The position numbers and the translations under genes were made by a program. Below the pieces are notes generated by a model. That model ran no database searches and was not told the origin of the DNA. It worked only from the letters and a program-made list of their open reading frames with translations. This document shows positions 38,255-48,115 of a stretch of DNA of 64,000 bases, in pieces; position 1 is the stretch's first letter, and every line of letters starts with the position of its first letter. Source of the DNA: Phycisphaerales bacterium (GTDB lineage: Bacteria; Planctomycetota; Phycisphaerae; Phycisphaerales; UBA1924); contig JALSHH010000021.1 of assembly GCA_026982335.1 (NCBI GenBank), forward strand, positions 1 to 64,000, given 5' to 3'.

Positions 38255-39121
38255 GTGATGGATCACCCTGCCAAGACCCAACCTGCCAAGTCCCAATCCG
38301 AGCAATCAAGATCGCCGGGAGCGCCGGCGTTCATGCACCCCGATCAAGAAACAGGATCGCTCGACCGAGATCTCTTTGGAAACCCACCGAGGCGTCATGT
38401 GGATTGGTCTCATCGCCGGGGTGAGCCTCGGGTTTTTACGCTCATGTGGATGATGTACCTCATGGGGTCGACGGTCATCATGTTTGCATCGATGGCCACG
38501 GCCTACTCGATCAGTCCGCACATCACGCGCCCGGCAGCGAGGACAATGCTGATTGTCGTGGTGCTTGGGTACAGCGTGCTTTGGGCGATGGTTCGGTTCT
38601 CGCAGCAGCAACGCGCCTGGTCGCATGTTCGATTTGCGCTCCGTGATGCGGTGGTGTTGTTTATTCCGATGCAGGCGGTGATTTGGCCTCAGGCGCTGCC
38701 GGTATTGGCCCATTGGCCTGTGGATGTGGTTGCAGCCATCTCGGTGATGTCTCTTGCTTGGATATTGATGCTTGCCGGGGTCATTGCGCTGGGGTCGGCG
38801 TCGATCGAGCGGAACCATGGCAAAGAGTTGGTTCGGGTTGTGTGGATGTTTTTGGTTCTACTGATTGTGTTCATGGCTCCGCTCATCGGGAGCCTGCAAA
38901 CCAGTGGAGCTGCGATTGGTGTTGATCGTCCACGGGTAGGATGGTTGCTCTCGCCGGTGACGGGGCTTCTCGAGATTGTGCGTGACCGGAGGGAGCTGGG
39001 GGTGAGCGCTCGCGTATTTGTTGAGCATTGGCGGATGATCATCGCCCTTTTGTGCGTCGGGGTGGCTTTGCTTTTGATCGCACGGGCCCAAGAGCTTGCA
39101 CGGGGTCGATACAGTGCTTAG
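38255..39121 (+). CDS. Hypothetical multi-pass membrane protein
   Basis: Several hydrophobic helices; no family recognised. Confidence 0.6.
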   Translation: MMDHPAKTQPAKSQSEQSRSPGAPAFMHPDQETGSLDRDLFGNPPRRHVDWSHRRGEPRVFTLMWMMYLMGSTVIMFASMATAYSISPHITRPAARTMLIVVVLGYSVLWAMVRFSQQQRAWSHVRFALRDAVVLFIPMQAVIWPQALPVLAHWPVDVVAAISVMSLAWILMLAGVIALGSASIERNHGKELVRVVWMFLVLLIVFMAPLIGSLQTSGAAIGVDRPRVGWLLSPVTGLLEIVRDRRELGVSARVFVEHWRMIIALLCVGVALLLIARAQELARGRYSA

Positions 39122-39172
39122 GATACTGGAAGCTTCCGAAATAGGAAGCCTGTGTTTCCAAAGGAGCCGATC

Positions 39173-39640
39173 ATGGATGTGATCACTACAGACGAAAAAG
39201 ACAAGATCAAAGCCAAACTTGATGCATTGATCGCCAATCGACCCGTGATTGCTGATCGGATCGCCGAGGCGCGGGCCTTGGGAGATCTCAAGGAAAATGC
39301 CGAATATCATGCTGCCCGCGAGCAGCAGGGCATGGAAGAAGCCGAGATCCGTCGGCTTGAAGAGCGACTCGCCAGTGCCCAAGTCGTTGATAGCTCAAAG
39401 ACCGCCGATGGGGTGGTCTTCATTGGATCGACCGTCAAACTTCGTGAAGAGGGTGACGACGAGATCGAGACTTATCGACTTGTGGGGGAATCTTCCGATG
39501 GGGGCAATGATGAGGACATCATCGAAGTCACCGCGACAAGCCCGATGGGCGAAGCGTTGATGAAGGCTCGGGTCGGCGAAACCGTTCGCGTCAATGCTCC
39601 CAGAGGTGTCAAACGCTTCGAGATTCTCGAAATTATCTGA
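39173..39640 (+). CDS. greA: Transcription elongation factor GreA
   Basis: [68 protein letters not shown]. Confidence 0.95.
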   Translation: MDVITTDEKDKIKAKLDALIANRPVIADRIAEARALGDLKENAEYHAAREQQGMEEAEIRRLEERLASAQVVDSSKTADGVVFIGSTVKLREEGDDEIETYRLVGESSDGGNDEDIIEVTATSPMGEALMKARVGETVRVNAPRGVKRFEILEII

Positions 39641-39699
39641 TCGGACAGCCGATTCTGGAACACGATTCTGGAACACTTTGACTGAAATCCACGCCGGGC

Positions 39700-39734
39700 G
39701 CATCCCAAGGAGACTTGGGATGTATTTTCTTTGA
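39700..39734 (+). terminator. Intrinsic terminator after greA
   Basis: CATCCCAAG-GAGA-CTTGGGATG followed by TATTTTCTTT. Confidence 0.85.
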
Positions 39735-39775
39735 GCTATACTGCGCACAGAACCATCAAGAATCGGAGCAATGAG

Positions 39776-40705
39776 ATGACGATCAGTCGACACCATTTTT
39801 TCACCAGCATCTCACGCCGATCGGCAATTGCAGCGGTGCTCATCGCCGGGATTGGCATGGGCATGGGCGGATGTGTGAGTTCCCTGGGTTTTGGACCTAG
39901 GGCACATCACACCTATTCTACGCTCCTGCCTCACATTGCAGGCTCGGCACTGCGTATCGACACCGCCAATGGGTCGATCGAGGTGATCGGGGTCGATCGG
40001 GCCGATGTCTCGATTGTCGTCGATCTTCATGGGTACGATGCGATTCGATTGGAGCTTGCCACGGTCCATACCGATCGACTCGATGATGGCACCTTGAGCA
40101 TCTCGGTCCACTGGCCCGATGGTAAACGAAAATGGAACGAAGGTGCGTCGATTTCGGTTGAGCTTCCCAACGCCAATGGCATCGAAGCCCATACATCCAA
40201 CGGCAACATCATCGTCGTCGGAATCTCAGGACATGCCGATCTTCAATCGAGCAATGGGTCAATCAAGGTCGATCGGCACGATGGTTCGATTTATGCCGAT
40301 ACGAGCAATGGGAAGATTCAGGCCGAACGCGTCAGTGGCGAGATCGAGATGTATTCATCCAACGGGGGCATCGTCGTTACCGATGCCTTTGGACCCATTC
40401 GCGTTGAAACATCCAACGGCAACGCCTATGTCTCCACCATGGACGGCAACGAAGGGCCTATCCGCATTCGCACATCCAATGGGCGGGTTGATCTCGATTT
40501 GGGCGATGGATTCATCGGCATCCTTCAATGTCAAACAAGCAACGGCAAAGTTCAAGTGACCGGACTTGATGATGCCCAGCTCATTGAGGTTTCCAAACAC
40601 AAGGTTGAGCTTCAAATCGGAGAGTCAGACGAGATATCCGCAATCAGAACAAGCAACGGCTCGGTGCGTGTCCGTGGGAAGCACACCGAGCCGATGGATG
40701 ATTGA
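39776..40705 (+). CDS. DUF4097-like beta-repeat lipoprotein
   Basis: GIGMGMGGCVSS lipobox; ladder of (T/S)SNG(x)I/V units. Confidence 0.75.
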   Translation: MTISRHHFFTSISRRSAIAAVLIAGIGMGMGGCVSSLGFGPRAHHTYSTLLPHIAGSALRIDTANGSIEVIGVDRADVSIVVDLHGYDAIRLELATVHTDRLDDGTLSISVHWPDGKRKWNEGASISVELPNANGIEAHTSNGNIIVVGISGHADLQSSNGSIKVDRHDGSIYADTSNGKIQAERVSGEIEMYSSNGGIVVTDAFGPIRVETSNGNAYVSTMDGNEGPIRIRTSNGRVDLDLGDGFIGILQCQTSNGKVQVTGLDDAQLIEVSKHKVELQIGESDEISAIRTSNGSVRVRGKHTEPMDD

Positions 40706-40758
40706 TTTGGTTTTTCGATTTAGTCGAAAAGAACGATCGAAGAATAAAGAGCAGTGCC

Positions 40759-41598
40759 TTATGGTGCTGCTTCTTCTTTGGCTTCTTCTTTGGCCTTGGT
40801 TGCTTTGATCAACGCTTCGATTGCGGGGGGGAAGGCAAAGACCGAATCGTCGACCTTGTTGTATTCTGCGCTGTCAAAGGTGAAAAGGATTTCGGTTGGG
40901 CCCATTTTTTGAATCATGGTTGTGGGCTGGAGGTACCCGCCGAGCTCTTTGTAATCTTTGAGGACAGTGGTGGTGGTAATTTTGCCCATGGGTGAATCCA
41001 TCTCATTTTCTGAGCCAAGGGTAAGTCCGGTTTCCACCGAGTAGTATTCGGTGGATTCAGTACCATTGTTGTCCACCATGCGGATTTTGTGGGCTGCCTG
41101 TCCTTCAAACTCAGTTTCTTCGAGATATTCGATGATTTTGTTGTTTTTGCGGAAGTTGAGCGCTTTGTGGAGGTCGGCTTCTTTGATGATGTCTTGAGCT
41201 TCTTCGGGTGGGAGGATGCGTGGTCCGCCCATGGGGTCCGACGACCAGGCGATGCCCTCGTTGAGTCCTTGGAGGGTGGTGCCCATGCCGGAGATATCAA
41301 TTTTGAATAAGAATTTGCCCGGCATCGAGGTGTAGGCCTCGACGACACCCGAGATGCCCGCCATCGGGACCGAGATTGTGCCAGTGATTTTCTGGGACTT
41401 GATAGATTCAAGTTTTTCCGTTCCGCCGAGTGCTTCGATTGACGCCTCGATGATCTTGATCGCTTTGGCGTCGTGATTTTCATCGCCCAAGGTGATGGAT
41501 GCCGACGCGGTGGCGGCCAGCGGGCTTGCGGGAATACCTGAGATGGTGGCGATGCTCAGGGCGATCGCTGCTGCTTTGAGAAATGGTCTGGTTTTCAT
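40759..41598 (-). CDS. Outer membrane lipoprotein-sorting/LolA-like periplasmic protein
   Basis: Signal peptide; EALGGTEKLESIKSQKITGTISVPMAGISGVVEAYTSMPGKFLFKID typical of LolA-like DUFs. Confidence 0.6.
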   Translation of the reverse strand: MKTRPFLKAAAIALSIATISGIPASPLAATASASITLGDENHDAKAIKIIEASIEALGGTEKLESIKSQKITGTISVPMAGISGVVEAYTSMPGKFLFKIDISGMGTTLQGLNEGIAWSSDPMGGPRILPPEEAQDIIKEADLHKALNFRKNNKIIEYLEETEFEGQAAHKIRMVDNNGTESTEYYSVETGLTLGSENEMDSPMGKITTTTVLKDYKELGGYLQPTTMIQKMGPTEILFTFDSAEYNKVDDSVFAFPPAIEALIKATKAKEEAKEEAAP

Positions 41599-41647
41599 GG
41601 TGTTTTCCTTTGGGTTTTCTTTGTGAGTTGGCTTGTGAGTTGATGTT

Positions 41648-43117
41648 TTACTCTTTGGCAAGGGATTCTACGATCCATTGTGTTGCTGCATGTTTGGGCG
41701 AGTCAATGCCTTTGAGCAAATCTTCACGGGTCAGGGGGATTTGGTGGTCGGGGACAACGCCGCCGTGTTCGAGTTGATATCCCGTCGAAGTGACAAAGTC
41801 AGCAATCGCGTGGAGCAGGACATCACCCGATGGGAGTTTGTCCATTCCTGCGGGCAAGGCCATTCCTGCCGAGCGGGTGCCAAAGACTTGAATGCGTCCG
41901 AGCGATTGCAATCCGCCAGCGAAGACTTCCGAAGTGCTGGCGGTACCCGAGTCGGTCAGGACAGCGATGGGGCCGACGAATGGATCGATTGGCTCGCCCC
42001 AAGTGGTGACGACGACGGGTTCGACATTGAATGAGAGCTCAGCGCCGCGCATCTTCATTGTGCCCAGTGACCCCTTTTCATCCATCAGGAATCGGCTGAT
42101 TGCTGACGAGAGGGCGCCGATTCCTCCAGGATTGCCTCGCAGGTCGATGATGATTCCATCGACATCGCGAAGTTCGTACATGGCCTTTTCGAACTTGGAG
42201 GCAATGGGCATCATCCAAACATTGAATTTGATGACGCCGATGTCAATGGGGTTGCCAGATGCTGATTCAGTCGTAAATCTTGACCAGTCCAAGTGTGTGC
42301 TCATTGGTGGGAGGTTGCCGAATTTGACAAACTCGCCGGGCATGGGTTCACGGGTGATTTCGAGTTCAACCTCGTTGTCATCACCGTCGAGGAAGGTCAG
42401 GTCGATTGTGGAGTTTTCCGGGCCCATGAGTTGGGTTGTAATCATGGAGACGCCATAGATTTCAATTTCGTCTTCGTCAATGGATTCGGCGAGCTCTTCG
42501 AGTTGATCCTGAATGACATTGGACCGAACCTGGGCGAGGATCCACCCGGTTTGCACGCCCGCGTGCTGGGCAGGGCTGTCGTTGCGGACTGAGGAGACCA
42601 CCGCTTGCCCATCGATGATACGCACATCAATTCCAGTGTCGGCGTCACCTTGCCCATCGGACGCCGATTCATCGGGGATGATCGCGTCGGTATTTGAAAT
42701 GGGCGCATCGTTCGAGGAGGTATTTGGAGAAGTGGAATTGTCGTGTGCGGTTGTTTTCGTTGGAGCCTCGGTGGAGGCCTGGGGGATGATCCCGAAGTGG
42801 GATTGTCCAAGTCTGCCCAGCGCTTCGTTCATAACCATGCGAATCTCGCGTCGGTTCTGAGCATTGGCAGCTTGTGGGCGAAGTTCCTCGCGGACGGCTT
42901 GCCAGTCAACGCCATTGAAATCAGGGTCGAAGTGGGTGTCGTAGATTATTTGCCACATGGTATCAAAGTCGGCCAAGGCATCTGTTTGAGAAACGGTCCG
43001 TTGGACAGTTGCTTCTTTTTCAACCTTGCAGCTGCCGGTGCACCCGGCGAGTGTCATGATCGTGATGCCCGCAGCGATGAGACCCAGCCGGGTCCGCTTG
43101 GTGATGTGTTTACTCAC
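41648..43117 (-). CDS. S41 family (C-terminal processing) peptidase
   Basis: Lipobox TLAGCTGSC; PDZ-like region; GIIIDLRGNPGG, VLTDSGTASTSEVFAGGLQSL. Confidence 0.88.
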   Translation of the reverse strand: MSKHITKRTRLGLIAAGITIMTLAGCTGSCKVEKEATVQRTVSQTDALADFDTMWQIIYDTHFDPDFNGVDWQAVREELRPQAANAQNRREIRMVMNEALGRLGQSHFGIIPQASTEAPTKTTAHDNSTSPNTSSNDAPISNTDAIIPDESASDGQGDADTGIDVRIIDGQAVVSSVRNDSPAQHAGVQTGWILAQVRSNVIQDQLEELAESIDEDEIEIYGVSMITTQLMGPENSTIDLTFLDGDDNEVELEITREPMPGEFVKFGNLPPMSTHLDWSRFTTESASGNPIDIGVIKFNVWMMPIASKFEKAMYELRDVDGIIIDLRGNPGGIGALSSAISRFLMDEKGSLGTMKMRGAELSFNVEPVVVTTWGEPIDPFVGPIAVLTDSGTASTSEVFAGGLQSLGRIQVFGTRSAGMALPAGMDKLPSGDVLLHAIADFVTSTGYQLEHGGVVPDHQIPLTREDLLKGIDSPKHAATQWIVESLAKE

Positions 43118-43263
43118 AGAGATGGCTCCAGAAAAAGGATCGCGTCATAGTTGGCCTCAACCCTCTCTGGGCCTAGCGTCTGAGAGTATATGTATGGTTT
43201 TGTTGGATAGAAGTTTCATGGTGGAAAAACCAATCGACGAGCAATGCCGATTTGAGCCCTCAC

Positions 43264-43944
43264 TCAGTGATGCACCGTCTGATAGACCCGAACAACCCAT
43301 TCCGGGGTGTGTTTGTGGAACTTCTTGAGTTTTGCACTTTTGCGGATGTAGTACAGCGCGGTTCCGCCCTGAAAGAGGATTGCCAGCACAATCATGCCCA
43401 CATAGATCAATGCGGTCGCCATTTGCTCAAATACGATCAGATCATCCATCATTCCGGTGAGCTCGGGAGTGCTTTGCATCATTGGGTCAGAAGCCATCGC
43501 CGATTCGATCATGGTTTTCTTCGGGGCTGCAACAAGCATCAAGATCGCGTAGATGATCAGGGTCGAGCCCAAAGCAAGCTGATTGATCGCAAGTTTTTTT
43601 GGTGCCCAAGGCTTGAGGGCTTTGAGTGATCGTTTGAGGGTGAGTTCGCGCGTGCCGATTCCTGCCAGGGCGATGGTGAAGATCAGCATCGGGGTGTTGC
43701 CAATCGCAAAGGGCAACGAGAGCGCGCCTGCGAGCAGCGTTGCCCAGCCTGAGAAATGCGCATACCGGACCGCTTTTTCGATCGGCCTGGCCCGTTTGGA
43801 TGCGAGTCGAATCTGATCGAGGTGCGCATTGCTCAGTGGGTTGGGATCTCTAGGATGCGCGATGGGCGTTGGGGAGGGAGGCTCGGGTGAGGAAAAGCGC
43901 AGAGGAGTATCCTCGGATTGGAGATTGATCGGCAGCGAGCTCAT
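43264..43944 (-). CDS. Hypothetical membrane protein
   Basis: About four TM segments; no family recognised. Confidence 0.6.
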   Translation of the reverse strand: MSSLPINLQSEDTPLRFSSPEPPSPTPIAHPRDPNPLSNAHLDQIRLASKRARPIEKAVRYAHFSGWATLLAGALSLPFAIGNTPMLIFTIALAGIGTRELTLKRSLKALKPWAPKKLAINQLALGSTLIIYAILMLVAAPKKTMIESAMASDPMMQSTPELTGMMDDLIVFEQMATALIYVGMIVLAILFQGGTALYYIRKSAKLKKFHKHTPEWVVRVYQTVHH

Positions 43945-44076
43945 ATCTCTTTTTTATCGCTTTGAGACGATGCTCTCTGTGGCGATGGTACGGTGTATTG
44001 GGTAGATTGGGCGGGCGCATCAGTGCAGATAGATGCCCGCGTCCGAGAACTGCGGGCGATGGTTGCGGGATACACG

Positions 44077-44109
44077 AAAAAAGCTGCCCGGGGTACGGGC
44101 AGCTTTTTC
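44077..44109 (-). terminator. Bidirectional-looking intrinsic terminator
   Basis: AAAAAGCTGCCCG-GGGTA-CGGGCAGCTTTTT, 13-bp perfect stem. Confidence 0.9.
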
Positions 44110-44142
44110 GATGATCGAGTTTGTGGATACTTTGCTCGTTGA

Positions 44143-44826
44143 TTACCGCCGGCGACGGACGCTTATCAAGCCTGCGATGCCCAAGAGTCCCAAAGTCCCC
44201 GGGGTGGGAATTGCAGGGTTGGCACCAGCGACGGTGAGGGAGACAGATTCGCCGCTTTGGAGGTAGATCGTGACCGTGGCAGCGTCGGCGTGCCAGTCGG
44301 GTGAGTCCACCATCGCGAAGAAGAAACGAGATTCTTCTTCGACATCGAGCATGCCATCGAAGTCGAAGCTGAGCATATCACCATCTTCGCTACGAGAGGC
44401 AATGCTTGGGCCTTCGTCTCCCGGTGCGGTGACTTCATTGCGGTATTCGACGCGTGTTTGTAGTCCTTCGTACCCACTGACTTCAATATGGGAAATAGCA
44501 CCCATCAGTTCGGGGTTTGGGTTAAGTAGGCGATAGTTGAAAGTCAGATTCCCGGTCTCAAATGAGCGGACAATTCTTGTCATCAGGGTGCCCTGATACA
44601 AAGGTGATTCGACGCGTCCTTCACCTTGGCTCCAGATAGAAAAATCCTGAAGGGAATCGTTCAAAGTGGCCCCGATGAGTTCGGGCATTTGGGTGTTTGT
44701 AATACCACTGAGTGTGTCGGTGAAATCACCTGGAGCGAGATCAACCACCGAGCCAGCATAAGCAGTCGAGCTGCATGCCACAACCGTCAAAAAGCGTATA
44801 CATTTTTTTATATTGATTTGTCTCAT
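44143..44826 (-). CDS. PEP-CTERM-like sorted protein (paralog A)
   Basis: Signal peptide; C-term IPTPGTLGLLGIAGLISVRRRR. Confidence 0.78.
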   Translation of the reverse strand: MRQINIKKCIRFLTVVACSSTAYAGSVVDLAPGDFTDTLSGITNTQMPELIGATLNDSLQDFSIWSQGEGRVESPLYQGTLMTRIVRSFETGNLTFNYRLLNPNPELMGAISHIEVSGYEGLQTRVEYRNEVTAPGDEGPSIASRSEDGDMLSFDFDGMLDVEEESRFFFAMVDSPDWHADAATVTIYLQSGESVSLTVAGANPAIPTPGTLGLLGIAGLISVRRRR

Positions 44827-44970
44827 ATCGAAACCCTCTGCGTCCTAAACCGAGTATGTCCCCGACGATATTCGAAAGGTACATCCAAAATGGAAGAGTG
44901 CCAGAAAAGGTGTGATAATTGATTTGGAGTTTCCAAGTATTTTTCGGCTGAACAATCGTGGATCACAAAT

Positions 44971-44997
44971 GAAAAAGAGCCCCCTTTGCAGGGGGCT
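44971..44997 (-). terminator. Intrinsic terminator after PEP-CTERM paralog B
   Basis: Minus strand AGCCCCC-TGCAAA-GGGGGCT then CTTTTTC. Confidence 0.85.
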
Positions 44998-45043
44998 TGG
45001 TGAGTCCCAAAGGTCTCGGTATACCAGAGGTTTGATCTCGAGC

Positions 45044-45718
45044 CTATCGACGGCGACGCATGGTCAGGAGACCTGCAGCAGAAAGAAGTCCCAAGGCACC
45101 GGGTGCGGGGACGGCGGGATTGGCACCGACGATACTCAAAGAGACGGATTCGCCGCTTTGGAGGTAAATTGTTGCCGTGGCGGCATCAGTATACCACTCA
45201 GTTGAGTCGACCATGGCGAAGAAGAAACGCGAATCTTCTGCGGTATCAAGCATGCCGGCGAAGTCGAAGTTCAGAATGTCTCCATCTGCACTGCGTGATG
45301 CGTTGCTCGGGCCATCAACACCCGGTGAGGTGAGTTCATTGCGGAACTCTACACGGGTCTGGAAACCTTCGTACCCACTGACTTCGACATTTGAGATCTG
45401 GCCAGCAAGCTGTGCGTTCGGGTTGAGGATTCGATAGTTGAAATGGATTTGTCCAGTTTGGTATGAACGGACAACGCGTGTCATGAATGTACCTTCATAC
45501 AAAACCGCGCCATTGACCGCATCGTTACCCGCGTAAATCGTGAAGTCCTGGAAGATATCGGATTCAGTTGCACCGATGAGTTCGGACATTTGGGTATTCA
45601 TGATGCCGCTGAGGCCGCTGGTGAACTCGTTTGGAGCCAAATCAATCACTGGACCGGCAAGTGCTGACCCGCAGGCCATCAAAATCGCTGCACCGATTGT
45701 TGTTTGCGTCAGGTTCAT
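45044..45718 (-). CDS. PEP-CTERM-like sorted protein (paralog B)
   Basis: Signal peptide; C-term VPAPGALGLLSAAGLLTMRRRR; colinear with paralog A over its length. Confidence 0.78.
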   Translation of the reverse strand: MNLTQTTIGAAILMACGSALAGPVIDLAPNEFTSGLSGIMNTQMSELIGATESDIFQDFTIYAGNDAVNGAVLYEGTFMTRVVRSYQTGQIHFNYRILNPNAQLAGQISNVEVSGYEGFQTRVEFRNELTSPGVDGPSNASRSADGDILNFDFAGMLDTAEDSRFFFAMVDSTEWYTDAATATIYLQSGESVSLSIVGANPAVPAPGALGLLSAAGLLTMRRRR

Positions 45719-46120
45719 GTTTTTTTCTCCTCTTTTTGTCTCGTATCATCCACGAACTCATAGTGGACACTTGAAGATACAGCCATCCAAGCGGAGTGCC
45801 AGCGGACTTCAGGTAATTATTGCCGATTTGCAAGTTATTGGTCGTTTGTAACTTCCTGTAAACAGAAGTCTTATGAAGGCTGGTCGTTTGGCGGGATTTT
45901 GGTTGGGTCTGAAAGGGGGGTGTGGCGAGGGGCTTTACGAGGCACGATTGGGTAAGGCATGTGGTGTTTGGTGTGGGTTTTCCTCATGAAACGATTGACC
46001 ATCTCCAGGTCTCTACGGGGAGATCACGCCTTGTTGTGGAGAATCCCGGTTTTCTCGCCGATGGGGGATACACTCGATGCATAGGTCATAGATGTGCGTC
46101 TGATAGGGAGGGTTTGATCC

Positions 46121-46855
46121 ATGAAAGGCATGATTTTGGCAGGTGGGCTTGGGACGCGATTGCGTCCGATGACGCTGGTCACCAATAAACACCTGCTACC
46201 TGTTTATGACCGTCCGATGGTCTATTACCCGCTTCAATGCCTCGTCAACGCGGGTATTACTGAGATTATGATTGTTACCGGCGAAGAGAATGCAGGGGAT
46301 TTCATCAAACTTCTTCGTGATGGGAAGGAGCTTGGGCTTACTCGACTCGAATACGCTTTCCAGGTTGGCGAGGGGGGGATTGCCGATGCGCTTCGACTCG
46401 GCAAGCACTTTGTTGGTGATGATCAAGTTTGTGTTATTCTTGGGGACAACATCATCGAGTACAACATCAATGATGCGGTCGACGACTTTCGCAACCAGAA
46501 AGACGGGGCGAAGGTGTTGCTTAAAGAGGTGCATGATCCCGAACGCTTCGGGGTGGTCGAGTTTGGTGACGACGGCGAGACCATCACCAACATCATCGAA
46601 AAACCCAAAGACCCCCCAAGCAATATGGCGGTTACCGGGTTGTATATGTATGACTCCGATGTGTTCAATATTTGTGAATCATGCAAGCCCTCCGCCCGAG
46701 GCGAGCTTGAGATCACCGATGTCAACAACGAATACCTCCGTCGCGGCAATCTGACTTGGGCGCAGCTCAACGGATGGTGGACTGATGCGGGGACGATCGA
46801 AAGCCTGCACCGCGCATCGAATCTGATTGCGGGTACGGGCGCCAATAAAGTCTAA
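46121..46855 (+). CDS. rfbA: Glucose-1-phosphate thymidylyltransferase-like nucleotidyltransferase (short form)
   Basis: MKGMILAGGLGTRLRPMTLVTNKHLLPVYDRPMVYYPLQCL, VILGDNIIE, GWWTDAGTIESLHRAS. Confidence 0.88.
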   Translation: MKGMILAGGLGTRLRPMTLVTNKHLLPVYDRPMVYYPLQCLVNAGITEIMIVTGEENAGDFIKLLRDGKELGLTRLEYAFQVGEGGIADALRLGKHFVGDDQVCVILGDNIIEYNINDAVDDFRNQKDGAKVLLKEVHDPERFGVVEFGDDGETITNIIEKPKDPPSNMAVTGLYMYDSDVFNICESCKPSARGELEITDVNNEYLRRGNLTWAQLNGWWTDAGTIESLHRASNLIAGTGANKV

Positions 46856-46869
46856 CGGGAAATACCATC

Positions 46870-47889
46870 ATGGGACAGACCATCCTTGTCACCGGCGGTG
46901 CCGGGTTCATCGGTTCGAATCTTGTTCGATATATCCTCGAAAACCGACCTGATGATCGTGTCATCAATCTTGACGGACTGACCTATGCAGGCAATATGGA
47001 ATCGCTTGCCGGGTGTATTGATGAGCCACGCCATGAGTTTGTGCACTGCAGCATCGGCAATATCGAAAAACTCGATGAAGTGATGCCTAAAGCCGATGTT
47101 GTTTTGCACCTTGCTGCGGAATCGCATGTTGATCGTTCGATTCATAATCCATCACTTTTTCTTGAGACGAATATCATTGGTACTCAGTGCATGCTTGATT
47201 CGGCGAAGAAGCATGACATCAAAAGATTTGTCTATGTCTCCACTGATGAGGTTTACGGCGAGCTTCCGCTCAATGACAAATCGCAGCTTTTTACCGAGTC
47301 GACACCATTGGCACCCAACTCGCCCTACGCCGTTTCCAAAACTGGAGGTGATATGCTCGCCCGTGCCTATCACCACACTTACAACATGAACATTGGCATT
47401 ACCCGATGCTCAAACAACTTTGGCCCATACCAGTTCCCCGAGAAGGTCATCCCGCTGTTTGTCAATAACCTGATCGAAGGCAAGAAGGTGCCTTTGTATG
47501 GTGATGGTCGCAATGTTCGTGACTGGCTTCATGTGCTGGATCATTGCGAAGCCATTTGTCGGGTGCTCGATGACGGTAAGCCCGGCGAGGCGTACAACAT
47601 CGGGGGTAATAATGAACGCTCGAATCTCGAACTTACCAAGATGCTCATCGAGCTTTGTGGACGAGATGAGTCCTTTATAGAGCAGGTCCCCGATCGGCTT
47701 GGGCACGACATGCGCTATGCCATCGACGCAACCAAAATCCGTGATGAGTTGGGGTGGGAACCTACGCGTTCGGCTTGGCCAGAAGCGCTGGAGGCAACGG
47801 TGCAATGGTACAAAGATAACCGTGCCTGGTCTGATCATGTGCGTACTGGTGAATATCGCCGATTTATGGATCAAAACTACACCCTTTAG
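46870..47889 (+). CDS. rfbB: dTDP-glucose 4,6-dehydratase
   Basis: ILVTGGAGFIGSNLVRYIL, VYVSTDEVYGELP, SPYAVSKTGGDMLARAYHHTY, CSNNFGPYQFPEKVIPL. Confidence 0.95.
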   Translation: MGQTILVTGGAGFIGSNLVRYILENRPDDRVINLDGLTYAGNMESLAGCIDEPRHEFVHCSIGNIEKLDEVMPKADVVLHLAAESHVDRSIHNPSLFLETNIIGTQCMLDSAKKHDIKRFVYVSTDEVYGELPLNDKSQLFTESTPLAPNSPYAVSKTGGDMLARAYHHTYNMNIGITRCSNNFGPYQFPEKVIPLFVNNLIEGKKVPLYGDGRNVRDWLHVLDHCEAICRVLDDGKPGEAYNIGGNNERSNLELTKMLIELCGRDESFIEQVPDRLGHDMRYAIDATKIRDELGWEPTRSAWPEALEATVQWYKDNRAWSDHVRTGEYRRFMDQNYTL

Positions 47890-48115
47890 GGCTGATGTCC
47901 GATAAGTCGTGTAGGACATGGTTTATAGCTCGGAGGCTCCGAGTTGGATGTGATTCCTGATTTTTGAGCGAGAAAACAGGACGATCAAGTGCGATATCAT
48001 TTGACCATTGAGGACAAGAGGGTACGATTGCTGCTGTCTCGTCGTGTAAATTGCGATGAGACGATAAAAATGTGGTGCAGCAGCGTGTTTCTTTTTCTGA
48101 TACTGTATCGCGCAG

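Noticed and set aside
47890-48115. FNR/ANR box upstream of the cbb3 operon
   Set aside because: No convincing TTGAT-N4-ATCAA match; only scattered half-sites and a short CTCGGA/TCCGAG hairpin.
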